From Bacteroidota bacterium (GTDB lineage: Bacteria > Bacteroidota > Bacteroidia > Bacteroidales > B18-G4), in the NCBI GenBank assembly GCA_030635045.1, contig DAOVZP010000101.1, forward strand, positions 1 to 6,392: a DNA stretch of 6,392 nt, in the 5' to 3' direction. The first letter of the stretch is position 1. Each line of letters starts with the position of its first letter. The notes below the pieces were generated by a model that was not told the DNA's origin, ran no database searches, and saw nothing but the letters and a program-made list of their open reading frames with translations. Below are positions 1-6,392 of this stretch, piece by piece. A program made the position numbers and the translations under genes.

Positions 1-2523
1 CACGTAAAAGGAAAAACCCCAGTTCGGATCAACGAAGTATATGCCGGGAATCCCGCCTCCGACCCATGGTCGACAGCCACTAACACCAATACGATACTTG
101 GCGTTTTCGGGCCTAACGGGCTTGGATACATTCCTGCCAGCCCGAGTGAGCTCGGAAACTGGTCGGGAGGTAATGCAAGCGACGTTAACAATGCTATCAA
201 TGCAGGGGCGTTTATCATGCAGCATCGTGATCACGGAGGTAACACGGGATGGGGCGAACCAGCCTATAATAACAGCAGCCTTGACGGCCTGTCGAACGAA
301 GATCCCGTTTTCGTGTTTTCTATCAATTGCCTGACCGGAAAATATAACTGGTCAGGTGAATGTTTTGCTGAAAAATTTCACCGTATGGAACAAGGTGCAT
401 TGGGTATCATTGCCGCATCTGAGGTTTCTTATTCATTCGTGAACGACACCTATGTCTGGGGCTTGTATGACTATATGTGGCCTGAATTCCTGCCACAATT
501 CGGTGCTATGATCCCTGAAGAAAGAGGTATGCTCCCCGCTTTTGCCAATGTAGCAGCCAAATATTTCCTTCAGGCATCCAACTGGCCATATAATATCAAC
601 AACAAGGAAGTAACCTATAACCTTTTTCATCACCATGGGGGTGCCTTCCAGTCAATTTATTCAGAAGTTCCCATGAACCTGATGGTACTTCATGCTAATG
701 TACTGCTAACGGGTGCCGGCAGCTTTACCGTGACTGCAGATTCAGGAGCTTTCATTGCACTCTCACATAACGGCGAGATCCTTGGAACAGCAATGTCAGA
801 CGGAACACCACAGGCTGTCAGTGTCACTCCATTGATTCCGGGCGACGTAATGGATTTGGTTGTGACAAAACAGAACTATTTCCGCTACCATGCTGCTATT
901 GATGTTATACCGGCCAACATGCCTTATGTAGTATATAATGACTTTGCCATCAATGACGATGCAGGCAATGGCGATGGCATCCTTGATTATGGAGAATCGA
1001 TATTATTGTCACTTACCCTTGAAAATGTAGGGCTCATCGATGCTCTTGGCGTAGATGCCGAAGTGGCAAGCAGCAACAGCCATGTCACCGTCACTGATAA
1101 TACAGCTTCCTTTGGAGATGTCTTATCCACGCAAACAGTTACTGTAACGGATGAGTATGCCTTCGATGTTGCCACGGATGTAAGCGATGGTGAGCTAATC
1201 ACATTCAGCGTTGAAGCCACTGACGGCGACTCCATCTGGAATAGCTTTTTTAGTATGCAGGCACATGCTCCTGTAATGGATTATGATTATTTCGAGATCG
1301 ACGATGCTGCCGGTAACGGCAATGGAAGGCTTGATCCTGACGAAACAGTCGAGGTCACTGTATATATAGCAAATACCGGCTCATCCGAAGCTTATAATGC
1401 TGAGGTGACATTAAGCTGCAGTAGTGGCTATGTAACAATAAGCGGCGGACCTGTAACGGTTGGCGACATGCCTGGCTACAGTACAGGTGAGGCAACCTTC
1501 TCAGTAAGCGCATCCGCAAACACACCGGGCGGATTTAATGCGTTATTCTCCGTCGATATCAATGCCGATATGGACATTAGCGGTACAGGCGACTTTGATA
1601 TTACCATTGGCCAGTTTTCGGCCCTGATCCTTGACCTTGACCCGCAAAACCATTCAGGCCCGGCCATGATGCAGGCCTTTGACGATCTTGATCTTATTGC
1701 CAGCTATGCAACTTCGTTCCCTGACGACCTGAGCCAGTATAAATCAGTATTTGTGACCCTTGGTATCATCTTTACAGGCCATGAATTGAATTCTATTGAA
1801 AGCATGAAGCTTCTGCAGTACCTTTATTCGGGTGGCCGCTTATACCTTGAAGGCCGCAGGACATGGTACGATGATCCCCCCCAACCTATTCACCATAAGT
1901 TCGAGATAGATGTAGTGGTAGATACCTGGTTTGAATATGATACCATTACCGGCGTAACAGGCACATTTACCGAAGGGATGCTGTTTGAATTTGGCGGATC
2001 AAGCCCTTATAACGATTATTATATGGTTCCCGAAGGAAGTGCGTTTACCATCCTGAACGGCCCGGAAGCGGATTACGGATGTGCCGTGGCTTATGATGAG
2101 GGATCTTATAAAACCATTGGATGTTCATTTGAATTCGGTGATCTGATCGATGCAGACAACCCTTCAACGCAAAAAAGGCTCATGCTTGAATACCTCGAGT
2201 TCTTTGGTGACATTGTTACTTCCATTCCCGATGATGAAGCAACGGAAAGTAGTGCTTCCATTGGAAAGACGTACCCGAACCCGTTCACGGATCAGACAAC
2301 GGTAACATTCAGCCTCCGGGAAAAAATGCATGTAGGGATCGATATTTTTAGTTTGGATGGCAGAAAGATCGCCACTCTCGTAGAACAGGACCTGGGAGCA
2401 GGCGAACACAGTGTCATATGGGACGGAACCGATAGCCAGGGCAATGAAGTAAATAGTGGAATATACTTATGCACCCTGAGAACCAACTCAGTAATTGCCA
2501 CCAAAAAGTTAATTCACTATTAA
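1..2523 (+). CDS. Gingipain-like C25 cysteine peptidase with T9SS C-terminal sorting domain, 5'-truncated by the window edge
   Basis: The frame is open from base 1 to the TAA at 2521-2523 (840 residues visible). The ATG at 217 is internal, because residues 1-72 before it already align with the downstream paralog. Residues 1-220 are the end of a C25 catalytic domain. H78, in an RDHGGNTGW motif, and C110, in SINCLTGKY, match the gingipain catalytic dyad; a second conserved Cys is C121 (GECF). Residues 224-302 are the Ig-like domain that follows the catalytic domain in gingipains. Residues 310-424 and 425-536 are two related domains, each opening with a DDAGNGDG-type loop. Residues 539-738 resemble a Rossmann/class I amidotransferase-like fold with no evident nucleophile. 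Residues 752-840 are a T9SS tail (YPNPF, WDG, SGIY). The product is inferred to be a secreted or surface-bound endopeptidase; substrate specificity cannot be read. By comparison with the paralog, about 410 N-terminal residues (signal peptide, propeptide, early catalytic domain) lie upstream of the window. Confidence 0.93.
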   Translation, partial: HVKGKTPVRINEVYAGNPASDPWSTATNTNTILGVFGPNGLGYIPASPSELGNWSGGNASDVNNAINAGAFIMQHRDHGGNTGWGEPAYNNSSLDGLSNEDPVFVFSINCLTGKYNWSGECFAEKFHRMEQGALGIIAASEVSYSFVNDTYVWGLYDYMWPEFLPQFGAMIPEERGMLPAFANVAAKYFLQASNWPYNINNKEVTYNLFHHHGGAFQSIYSEVPMNLMVLHANVLLTGAGSFTVTADSGAFIALSHNGEILGTAMSDGTPQAVSVTPLIPGDVMDLVVTKQNYFRYHAAIDVIPANMPYVVYNDFAINDDAGNGDGILDYGESILLSLTLENVGLIDALGVDAEVASSNSHVTVTDNTASFGDVLSTQTVTVTDEYAFDVATDVSDGELITFSVEATDGDSIWNSFFSMQAHAPVMDYDYFEIDDAAGNGNGRLDPDETVEVTVYIANTGSSEAYNAEVTLSCSSGYVTISGGPVTVGDMPGYSTGEATFSVSASANTPGGFNALFSVDINADMDISGTGDFDITIGQFSALILDLDPQNHSGPAMMQAFDDLDLIASYATSFPDDLSQYKSVFVTLGIIFTGHELNSIESMKLLQYLYSGGRLYLEGRRTWYDDPPQPIHHKFEIDVVVDTWFEYDTITGVTGTFTEGMLFEFGGSSPYNDYYMVPEGSAFTILNGPEADYGCAVAYDEGSYKTIGCSFEFGDLIDADNPSTQKRLMLEYLEFFGDIVTSIPDDEATESSASIGKTYPNPFTDQTTVTFSLREKMHVGIDIFSLDGRKIATLVEQDLGAGEHSVIWDGTDSQGNEVNSGIYLCTLRTNSVIATKKLIHY
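928..1608 (+). repeat. Two tandem beta-sandwich-type domains with Asp/Gly/Asn-rich loops in the first C25 protein
   Basis: Residues 310-424 and 425-536 form a diverged protein-level duplication with a period of about 115 residues. Each unit starts with an aromatic stretch (YNDFAI; YDYFEI), then an acidic loop: D319-D-A-G-N-G-D-G-I-L-D329-Y-G-E332 in the first, D434-D-A-A-G-N-G-N-G-R-L-D445-P-D-E448 in the second. Then come alternating hydrophobic strands with an LENVG or IANTG motif, as in CARDB/NEW3-like adhesion domains. The spacing of Asp, Asn, Gly and Glu suggests calcium binding. That role is inferred. The domain family name is uncertain. Confidence 0.7.
1615..2214 (+). other. Rossmann/amidotransferase-like module within the first C25 protein
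   Basis: Residues 539-738 are predicted alpha/beta rather than all-beta. ALILDLDP (residues 541-548) looks like a first strand and nearby acidic turn, YKSVFVTLGI like a central strand and turn, and LLQYLYSGGRLYLEG like the helix-turn-strand seen in ThuA/class I amidotransferase-like folds. No Cys sits at the expected nucleophile elbow (the segment is VTLGIIFTG), so enzymatic amidotransferase activity is unlikely. The module probably serves binding or structure. Similar segments are, to my memory, found between adhesion domains and T9SS tails in other Bacteroidota C25 proteins. The fold assignment is from pattern only. Confidence 0.5.
2254..2520 (+). other. T9SS C-terminal sorting domain (FlgD-like subtype) of the first C25 protein
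   Basis: Residues 752-840 contain YPNPF (758-762), a TVTFSL strand, a VGIDIFSLDGRKIATL segment, the GEHSVIWDG strand and turn, SGIY, and a short Lys-containing C-terminal strand. This is the typical layout of Por-secretion tails, which direct outer-membrane passage and are normally cleaved by the PorU sortase with attachment to A-type lipopolysaccharide. PorU processing here is inferred from the family. Confidence 0.9.
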
Positions 2524-2542
2524 TAAGAGTTTTAATCAATTA

Positions 2543-2550
2543 TATATTTG
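2543..2550 (+). promoter_or_regulatory. Possible Bacteroidota -7 promoter element
   Basis: TATATTTG is an exact match to the TAnnTTTG consensus used by the primary sigma factor of Bacteroidota. It would place the transcript start near 2556-2558, leaving a leader of about 47 nt before the ATG at 2604. No convincing TTTG -33 element is found at the expected distance upstream, so this may be a chance match in AT-rich DNA. Confidence 0.35.
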
Positions 2551-2555
2551 CTCTG

Positions 2556-2577
2556 TTTGTTAAAAATCAGTAACAAA
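2556..2577 (+). promoter_or_regulatory. Perfect 7-bp inverted repeat with 8-nt spacer
   Basis: TTTGTTA at 2556-2562 is mirrored by TAACAAA at 2571-2577, with an 8-nt spacer between. It overlaps the predicted start point of the downstream gene, so it could be an operator half-site pair or a weak leader hairpin. It is not followed by a T run, which argues against an intrinsic terminator. An AT-rich 7-bp palindrome can also arise by chance. Confidence 0.35.
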
Positions 2578-2593
2578 TCAAATTACATTTAAA

Positions 2594-2597
2594 AAGG
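2594..2597 (+). promoter_or_regulatory. Weak Shine-Dalgarno before the second C25 gene
   Basis: AAGG lies six bases upstream of the ATG at 2604 in an A-rich context (AAAAAGGCTAAAA). Short or A-rich ribosome binding sites are normal in Bacteroidota. It supports 2604 as the start codon. Confidence 0.5.
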
Positions 2598-2603
2598 CTA
2601 AAA

Positions 2604-2681
2604 ATGAAAAAATCAACGTTCCTGAAGCAATCACTCACATTATTTATCGTGTCTTTTCTCATGGCAGTATTCAGCTATGCA
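2604..2681 (+). other. Sec signal peptide of the second C25 protease
   Basis: Residues 1-26 show a basic N-terminus (MKK, then K8), a hydrophobic core from about L11 to F23, and a likely signal peptidase I site after S24-Y25-A26, just before D27. There is no lipobox Cys, so this is not a lipoprotein. T9SS cargo needs Sec export to the periplasm first, which fits the C-terminal tail of this protein. Confidence 0.9.
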
Positions 2682-5600
2682 GATGAGGTAAAATATAATG
2701 ACAGTTGGGCAAACCAGGGATTTAACCTGCTAAAGGCTGAAAATTCAAACGTCCGGGTGATCCACTCTGTAAACAGTTTCAGTTTTAATACAACTAACAT
2801 CAATGGAGAAGAGATGACCGTGATCAACATGCCCGGCAGTATGCTCTCCAATGATGAAGGGGCTCCAAATCTTCCGGGAGAAGGAAGATATGTAGCCATG
2901 CCTCTTGGAGCCACTGCCAAGCTGAATATCATCAGTATGCAGGTTGAAACATTTCAAAATATTGAAATGGCACCTGCACCACGTATACCTTTTGAGGATG
3001 ACGACAGTCCTCTGTATTATGAAAAGAATATGACAATTTACGGGCAAAATGCATTTTACCCTGCGAACCCGGTGAAGGTTTCCGAACCAACTCAGATCAG
3101 GGGCGTTGACGTTGTCATGCTCGGCATCACACCTTTTCAATATAACCCCGTAACAAAGGAATTAAAAGTCCTGCGTGATATCGAGGTGGAAATTGTTTTC
3201 GAAGGTGGAACCGGTCAGTTTGGAGATACCAGGTATCGCAGCAGGTGGTGGGACCCGATCATGGCTGATGCAATTATGAACTTTGAATCTCTTCCGGAGA
3301 TCGACTATAACTGGATGCACCAGGAAGAAAATGCTGAAGGCGGAGGCTGTGAATACCTTATCATCACACCTGATGGAAGTGATTTCGTAACCTGGGCAAA
3401 TACTATCGCCACATTCCGTAATAAACAAGGTATCCTCACAGATGTGGTTACCCTCACCGAAGTTGGAGGCAATTCAACTTTTGCCATTGAGAGCTTTGTA
3501 AATGATGCCTATAATAACTGGGCAATTCCGCCTTCGGCAGTATTAGTACTCGGCGATTACGGAACTAACATTTCAAACAATGTAATTGCACCTATCTACA
3601 ACAGTTACTGTGCTTCGGATAATATTTATGCTGACGTTAATGGCGACCACCTTCCTGAAATAGCCTTTGCACGTATTACTGCAAACGATGCAAGTCAACT
3701 GGAAACTATGGTTACCAAATTCATCGATTACGAAACAAATCCGCCGACAAACCCTGATTTCTACAACAACCCTATCACAGCAGTAGGCTGGCAAACAGAG
3801 CGTTGGTTCCAGATTTGCGGGGAAACTGTTGGAGGATATTGGAAAAATGAACTTGGCAAAAACCCTGTACGTATCAATGCTATTTACTCAGGAAGCCCGG
3901 GCAGTACATGGTCCACAGCCCAAAATACAGGTACCGTTGTCAACTATTTCGGGCCCAACGGCCTGGGATATATCCCTGCTGCCCCAAGTACACTTGGCGG
4001 ATGGACAGGCGGTAATGCCACCATGGTAAACAACACCATTAATAATGGCTCTTTCATGATGCTGCACAGAGATCACGGAAATACAAACGGCTGGGGAGAA
4101 CCCGCTTATTATAGTTCAAGCATTAATGGCCTCAATAATGAAGACCTTACCTTTGTAATGTCCATCAACTGCCTTACAGGAAAGTATAATATGTCCGGTG
4201 AGTGTTTCACTGAAAAATTTCACCGTCACACTTCAGGTGGTGAAAACGCCGGTGCTCTCGGCCTGATAGCAGCATCAGAAACCTCATATTCTTTTGTGAA
4301 CGACACCTATGTGTGGGGAGTTATCGACAATATGTGGCCAGCCTTCATGCCTCTTTACGGTACAGAATACCCACAGGATTATGCAATGCCGGCTTTTGGT
4401 AATGCTTCCGGAAAATTTTTCCTCCAGCAGTCGGGTTGGCCATATAATACCGGAAACAAGCAGGTAACCTATCACCTGTTCCATCATCATGGAGGTGCCT
4501 TCCTGACTATTTATTATGAAGAACCAATAGACCTCAGCATTCAGCATGATGGCACAATACCTTTTGGTGCTTCTACTTTCGTGATGTCAGCTGACATGGG
4601 ATCCCTGATCTCACTGTTCCGTGATGGAGATATCCTTGCAACAGCAACTGCTACCGGTAATACACAGGCAATTCCTATTCCTTCACTGCCTCTTGGTGCA
4701 CAGGTAACACTTACCGTGACCAAACAAAACTATTTCCGTCATGAAGAGCTGATCCCTGTTGAAGATGCATTGACTGCCAATTTTGAGGCAAACATTACAA
4801 CTACCTGCCCCGATGGAAGCGTGAACTTTACAGACCTGAGCCAGGGTGACCCCATTTCATGGCTCTGGACATTTGAAGGTGGTGACCCTGCCAGTTCTAC
4901 AGATCAGAACCCTCAGGGCATCATATATGCAACAGCCGGGACATTTGATGTTACACTGGAGGTTACAAGCACAAATTCAACCGATACATATACCATCAGT
5001 GATTATATTACTGTATTGGAAAATGTTGAGGTGGAAGCCATGGTTACTGCTTCGTCAGAAGATATCTGTGCCGGTGAAGAAGCAACATTCAATGTTGTGG
5101 TTGACAATGGCGGTGCCACACCTGCATACCTATGGAAACTCAATGGTGTTGAAGTTGGCGACGGAACTGATACTTACATTACCGGTGATCTTGTTGATGG
5201 TGACATTGTAGCTTGTGAAGTTACATCCTCACTTGATTGTACTATTCAAAACCCTGTTATGTCGAATGACATTAGCATGACTGTAAATGATATCCTGCCG
5301 GTAAGTGTATTGATAGAAACTGCAGCGCTGCAAATATGTGAAGGCAACGAGGTGGAATTCACTGCAACACCGGAAAACGGTGGCGATATTCCGGTATACC
5401 AATGGAAAGTAAATGGTGAAGATGTTGGGGGTAACAACCCTGTATTCATTACTTCTGACCTGGTTGACGGGGATGTTGTAACATGTGAGCTAAGCTCAAA
5501 TGCGAATTGTATCACAGGCAATCCAGCCATGTCAAACACTCTTACTATGGTTGTTATGAGTGAGTTGCCCGCAGGCGTAAGTATTATCGCGAATCTTGAA

Positions 5601-6389
5601 GAAATCTGTACGGGTGATGAGGTAAGCTTTACTGCAAGCCCGGAAAATGGAGGTGCAGAACCAACATATCAATGGAAAGTTAATGGCGAGAACGCAGGTG
5701 AGAACAACAATACATTCATTACAACTGAACTTGCTGATGATGACGTAGTAAGCTGCGAAATGACTTCTTCGTTTGAATGTGCCATCAATAATCCTGCTTC
5801 CTCAAATCCTATAGGTATGTCGGTAAATCCATATCCGGGGGAAATGGCTACACCTGACGGGCCCGCTTATGTTGATCTGCTATCAAGCCAGACCAGCGAT
5901 TATTCTACAACCAACGATCCTTTTGCATCAAGCTACACCTGGACCGTATCTCCCGATAATGCAGTGGAAGAACTATCGGTAGATATGTTTAACCTTTCCG
6001 TTACATGGGCACAATCATACACAGGCCAGGCTAATATCGAGGTTTTTGGAACCAATGATTGCGGTGATGGCCCGACATCTTCAGCTCTGGAAGTTACTGT
6101 TAACAATACTTATGGTATTGGAGAAAATGACCTGAACGTTGGTGTTTCTGTATTCCCTAACCCCAACAACGGGACTTTCACCGTGAAACTTTCGTCTGTA
6201 AGCAATGAAGTTGTAAAACTCAGGATCAGAAGCATCGTTGGTGAATCTGTCTTAAGTGAAGAACAACTCACTGTTAATGGTGAATTTATTAAAACCATTG
6301 ACTTGAGTAAATTTGCAGAAGGTATATATTTCTTAATCCTGGAAAATAACAATAAGGTTATTACTGAGAAAATTGTTGTGCAGAAATAA
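2604..6389 (+). CDS. Gingipain-like C25 cysteine peptidase, complete, with PKD and Ig-like repeats and T9SS sorting domain
   Basis: This gene encodes 1261 residues. The ATG at 2604 is chosen because it begins a clear Sec signal peptide and has AAGG six bases upstream. Domains in order: signal peptide 1-26; gingipain-type propeptide about 27-245 (APNLPGEGRYVAMPLGA resembles the conserved start of C25 prodomains; a basic cluster R210-R214 follows its core); C25 catalytic domain about 250-640 with H491 (RDHGNTNGW) and C523 (SINCLTGKY); Ig-like domain 641-720; PKD domain about 723-806 (WLWTFEGG, then NP and AGTF); three 90-residue Ig-like repeats 808-1077; PKD-like domain about 1078-1168; T9SS tail 1170-1261 (FPNPNNGTF, EGIYFL). 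E399 (QTERW) sits roughly where gingipains carry a third acidic active-site residue. It resembles lysine-gingipain (Kgp) more than Arg-gingipain around the Cys and in the Ig domain, but cleavage specificity cannot be assigned. The product is inferred to be an exported zymogen acting at the cell surface or outside the cell. It lies 80 bp after a paralog on the same strand. Confidence 0.95.
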   Translation: MKKSTFLKQSLTLFIVSFLMAVFSYADEVKYNDSWANQGFNLLKAENSNVRVIHSVNSFSFNTTNINGEEMTVINMPGSMLSNDEGAPNLPGEGRYVAMPLGATAKLNIISMQVETFQNIEMAPAPRIPFEDDDSPLYYEKNMTIYGQNAFYPANPVKVSEPTQIRGVDVVMLGITPFQYNPVTKELKVLRDIEVEIVFEGGTGQFGDTRYRSRWWDPIMADAIMNFESLPEIDYNWMHQEENAEGGGCEYLIITPDGSDFVTWANTIATFRNKQGILTDVVTLTEVGGNSTFAIESFVNDAYNNWAIPPSAVLVLGDYGTNISNNVIAPIYNSYCASDNIYADVNGDHLPEIAFARITANDASQLETMVTKFIDYETNPPTNPDFYNNPITAVGWQTERWFQICGETVGGYWKNELGKNPVRINAIYSGSPGSTWSTAQNTGTVVNYFGPNGLGYIPAAPSTLGGWTGGNATMVNNTINNGSFMMLHRDHGNTNGWGEPAYYSSSINGLNNEDLTFVMSINCLTGKYNMSGECFTEKFHRHTSGGENAGALGLIAASETSYSFVNDTYVWGVIDNMWPAFMPLYGTEYPQDYAMPAFGNASGKFFLQQSGWPYNTGNKQVTYHLFHHHGGAFLTIYYEEPIDLSIQHDGTIPFGASTFVMSADMGSLISLFRDGDILATATATGNTQAIPIPSLPLGAQVTLTVTKQNYFRHEELIPVEDALTANFEANITTTCPDGSVNFTDLSQGDPISWLWTFEGGDPASSTDQNPQGIIYATAGTFDVTLEVTSTNSTDTYTISDYITVLENVEVEAMVTASSEDICAGEEATFNVVVDNGGATPAYLWKLNGVEVGDGTDTYITGDLVDGDIVACEVTSSLDCTIQNPVMSNDISMTVNDILPVSVLIETAALQICEGNEVEFTATPENGGDIPVYQWKVNGEDVGGNNPVFITSDLVDGDVVTCELSSNANCITGNPAMSNTLTMVVMSELPAGVSIIANLEEICTGDEVSFTASPENGGAEPTYQWKVNGENAGENNNTFITTELADDDVVSCEMTSSFECAINNPASSNPIGMSVNPYPGEMATPDGPAYVDLLSSQTSDYSTTNDPFASSYTWTVSPDNAVEELSVDMFNLSVTWAQSYTGQANIEVFGTNDCGDGPTSSALEVTVNNTYGIGENDLNVGVSVFPNPNNGTFTVKLSSVSNEVVKLRIRSIVGESVLSEEQLTVNGEFIKTIDLSKFAEGIYFLILENNNKVITEKIVVQK
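5025..5834 (+). repeat. Three tandem 90-residue (270-bp) Ig-like repeats in the second C25 protein
   Basis: The units are residues 808-897, 898-987 and 988-1077 (5025-5294, 5295-5564, 5565-5834), all exactly the same length. Shared landmarks are IC.GEE or IC.G.EV near position 14-19, ENGG or DNGG, Y.WK.NG, FIT or YIT, L.D.D.V.CE, and a third Cys about ten residues later. Each unit thus has three conserved Cys. The first unit is the most diverged; units two and three share the PENGG and YQWKVNGE segments. These resemble Ig-like surface modules common in Bacteroidota and probably act as a stalk or binding region. Confidence 0.9.
6111..6386 (+). other. T9SS C-terminal sorting domain (type A) of the second C25 protein
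   Basis: Residues 1170-1261 carry the linker YGIGEND, the FPNPNNGTF motif at 1184-1192, an LRIRSIVGESVLSEE segment, EGIYFLIL, and a terminal Lys/Val strand (KIVVQK). These are the standard type A sorting features. The subtype differs visibly from that of the upstream protein, which has a WDG turn and a different terminal strand. Confidence 0.93.
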
Positions 6390-6392
6390 GCA

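Larger units (their letters stand above)
2524..2603 (+). other. AT-rich intergenic spacer between the two C25 genes
   Basis: This 80-bp gap is clearly richer in A and T than the coding regions. It holds a TATATTTG -7-like box, a 7-bp inverted repeat, and the ribosome binding site region of the downstream gene. No T-tract-associated hairpin typical of an intrinsic terminator is seen, so read-through from the first gene is possible. Confidence 0.7.

Noticed and set aside
217..219. ATG at 217 as the start of the first protease
   Set aside because: The same frame is open upstream to base 1, and residues 4-72 align with the catalytic domain of the downstream paralog. Starting at 217 would also leave no signal peptide for a T9SS protein.
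433..636. Minus-strand open frame resembling another at 4284-4547
   Set aside because: Both lie antisense to the same homologous, well-conserved part of the two C25 genes, so their likeness is a shadow of the sense-strand conservation. Neither has a ribosome binding site or recognisable product.
2556..2577. Inverted repeat as an intrinsic terminator of the first gene
   Set aside because: The stem is only seven AT-rich pairs and no T run follows, so it would be a poor rho-independent terminator.
4846..5211. 121-residue plus-strand frame within the second protease
   Set aside because: It overlaps the PKD and first Ig-like domain in another frame, has no recognisable domain, and the sense frame is clearly the coding one.
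1..6392. CRISPR array, insertion sequence, tRNA/rRNA or secretion-island genes
   Set aside because: The only repeats are protein-domain repeats within genes, there are no terminal inverted repeats or transposase motifs, and the only non-coding stretch is the 80-bp spacer plus three bases after 6389.

Overview
This window is almost entirely two same-strand genes for large, multidomain exported proteases of the gingipain family (peptidase family C25). Each ends in a type IX secretion system (T9SS) C-terminal sorting domain. That combination is a hallmark of Bacteroidota (Bacteroidetes). The AT-rich 80-bp spacer, a TAnnTTTG-type -7 element and a weak A-rich ribosome binding site also fit that phylum. 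The genus cannot be told from this window; the style resembles environmental or marine Bacteroidales-like organisms rather than Porphyromonas itself.

Layout. Positions 1-2523 hold the 3' part of a first C25 gene. The frame is open from base 1 and its start lies upstream. It contains the catalytic His and Cys, the Ig-like domain that follows the catalytic domain, two related beta-sandwich-type domains that each open with an Asp/Gly/Asn-rich putative Ca-binding loop, a Rossmann/glutamine-amidotransferase-like module, and a FlgD-like T9SS tail. Positions 2524-2603 are an intergenic spacer with a possible promoter element and a perfect 7-bp inverted repeat. Positions 2604-6389 hold a complete second C25 gene (1261 aa): signal peptide, propeptide, C25 catalytic domain, Ig-like domain, PKD domain, three exactly 90-residue Cys-containing Ig-like repeats, a PKD-like domain and a different subtype of T9SS tail. 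Only three bases remain after its stop codon.

Working together. The two genes are diverged tandem paralogs. They align over about 310 residues of catalytic core plus Ig domain (first protein residues 4-304, second about 418-720) and then share nothing obvious downstream. Both products are inferred to cross the inner membrane by Sec, cross the outer membrane by T9SS, and act as cell-surface-anchored or released cysteine endopeptidases. The different C-terminal halves probably give different binding or anchoring properties. No RNA genes, mobile elements, CRISPR arrays or genes on the minus strand are supported. I do not see a wholly new system here; the most interesting points are the tandem duplication with C-terminal domain swapping and the amidotransferase-like module fused to a C25 protease.
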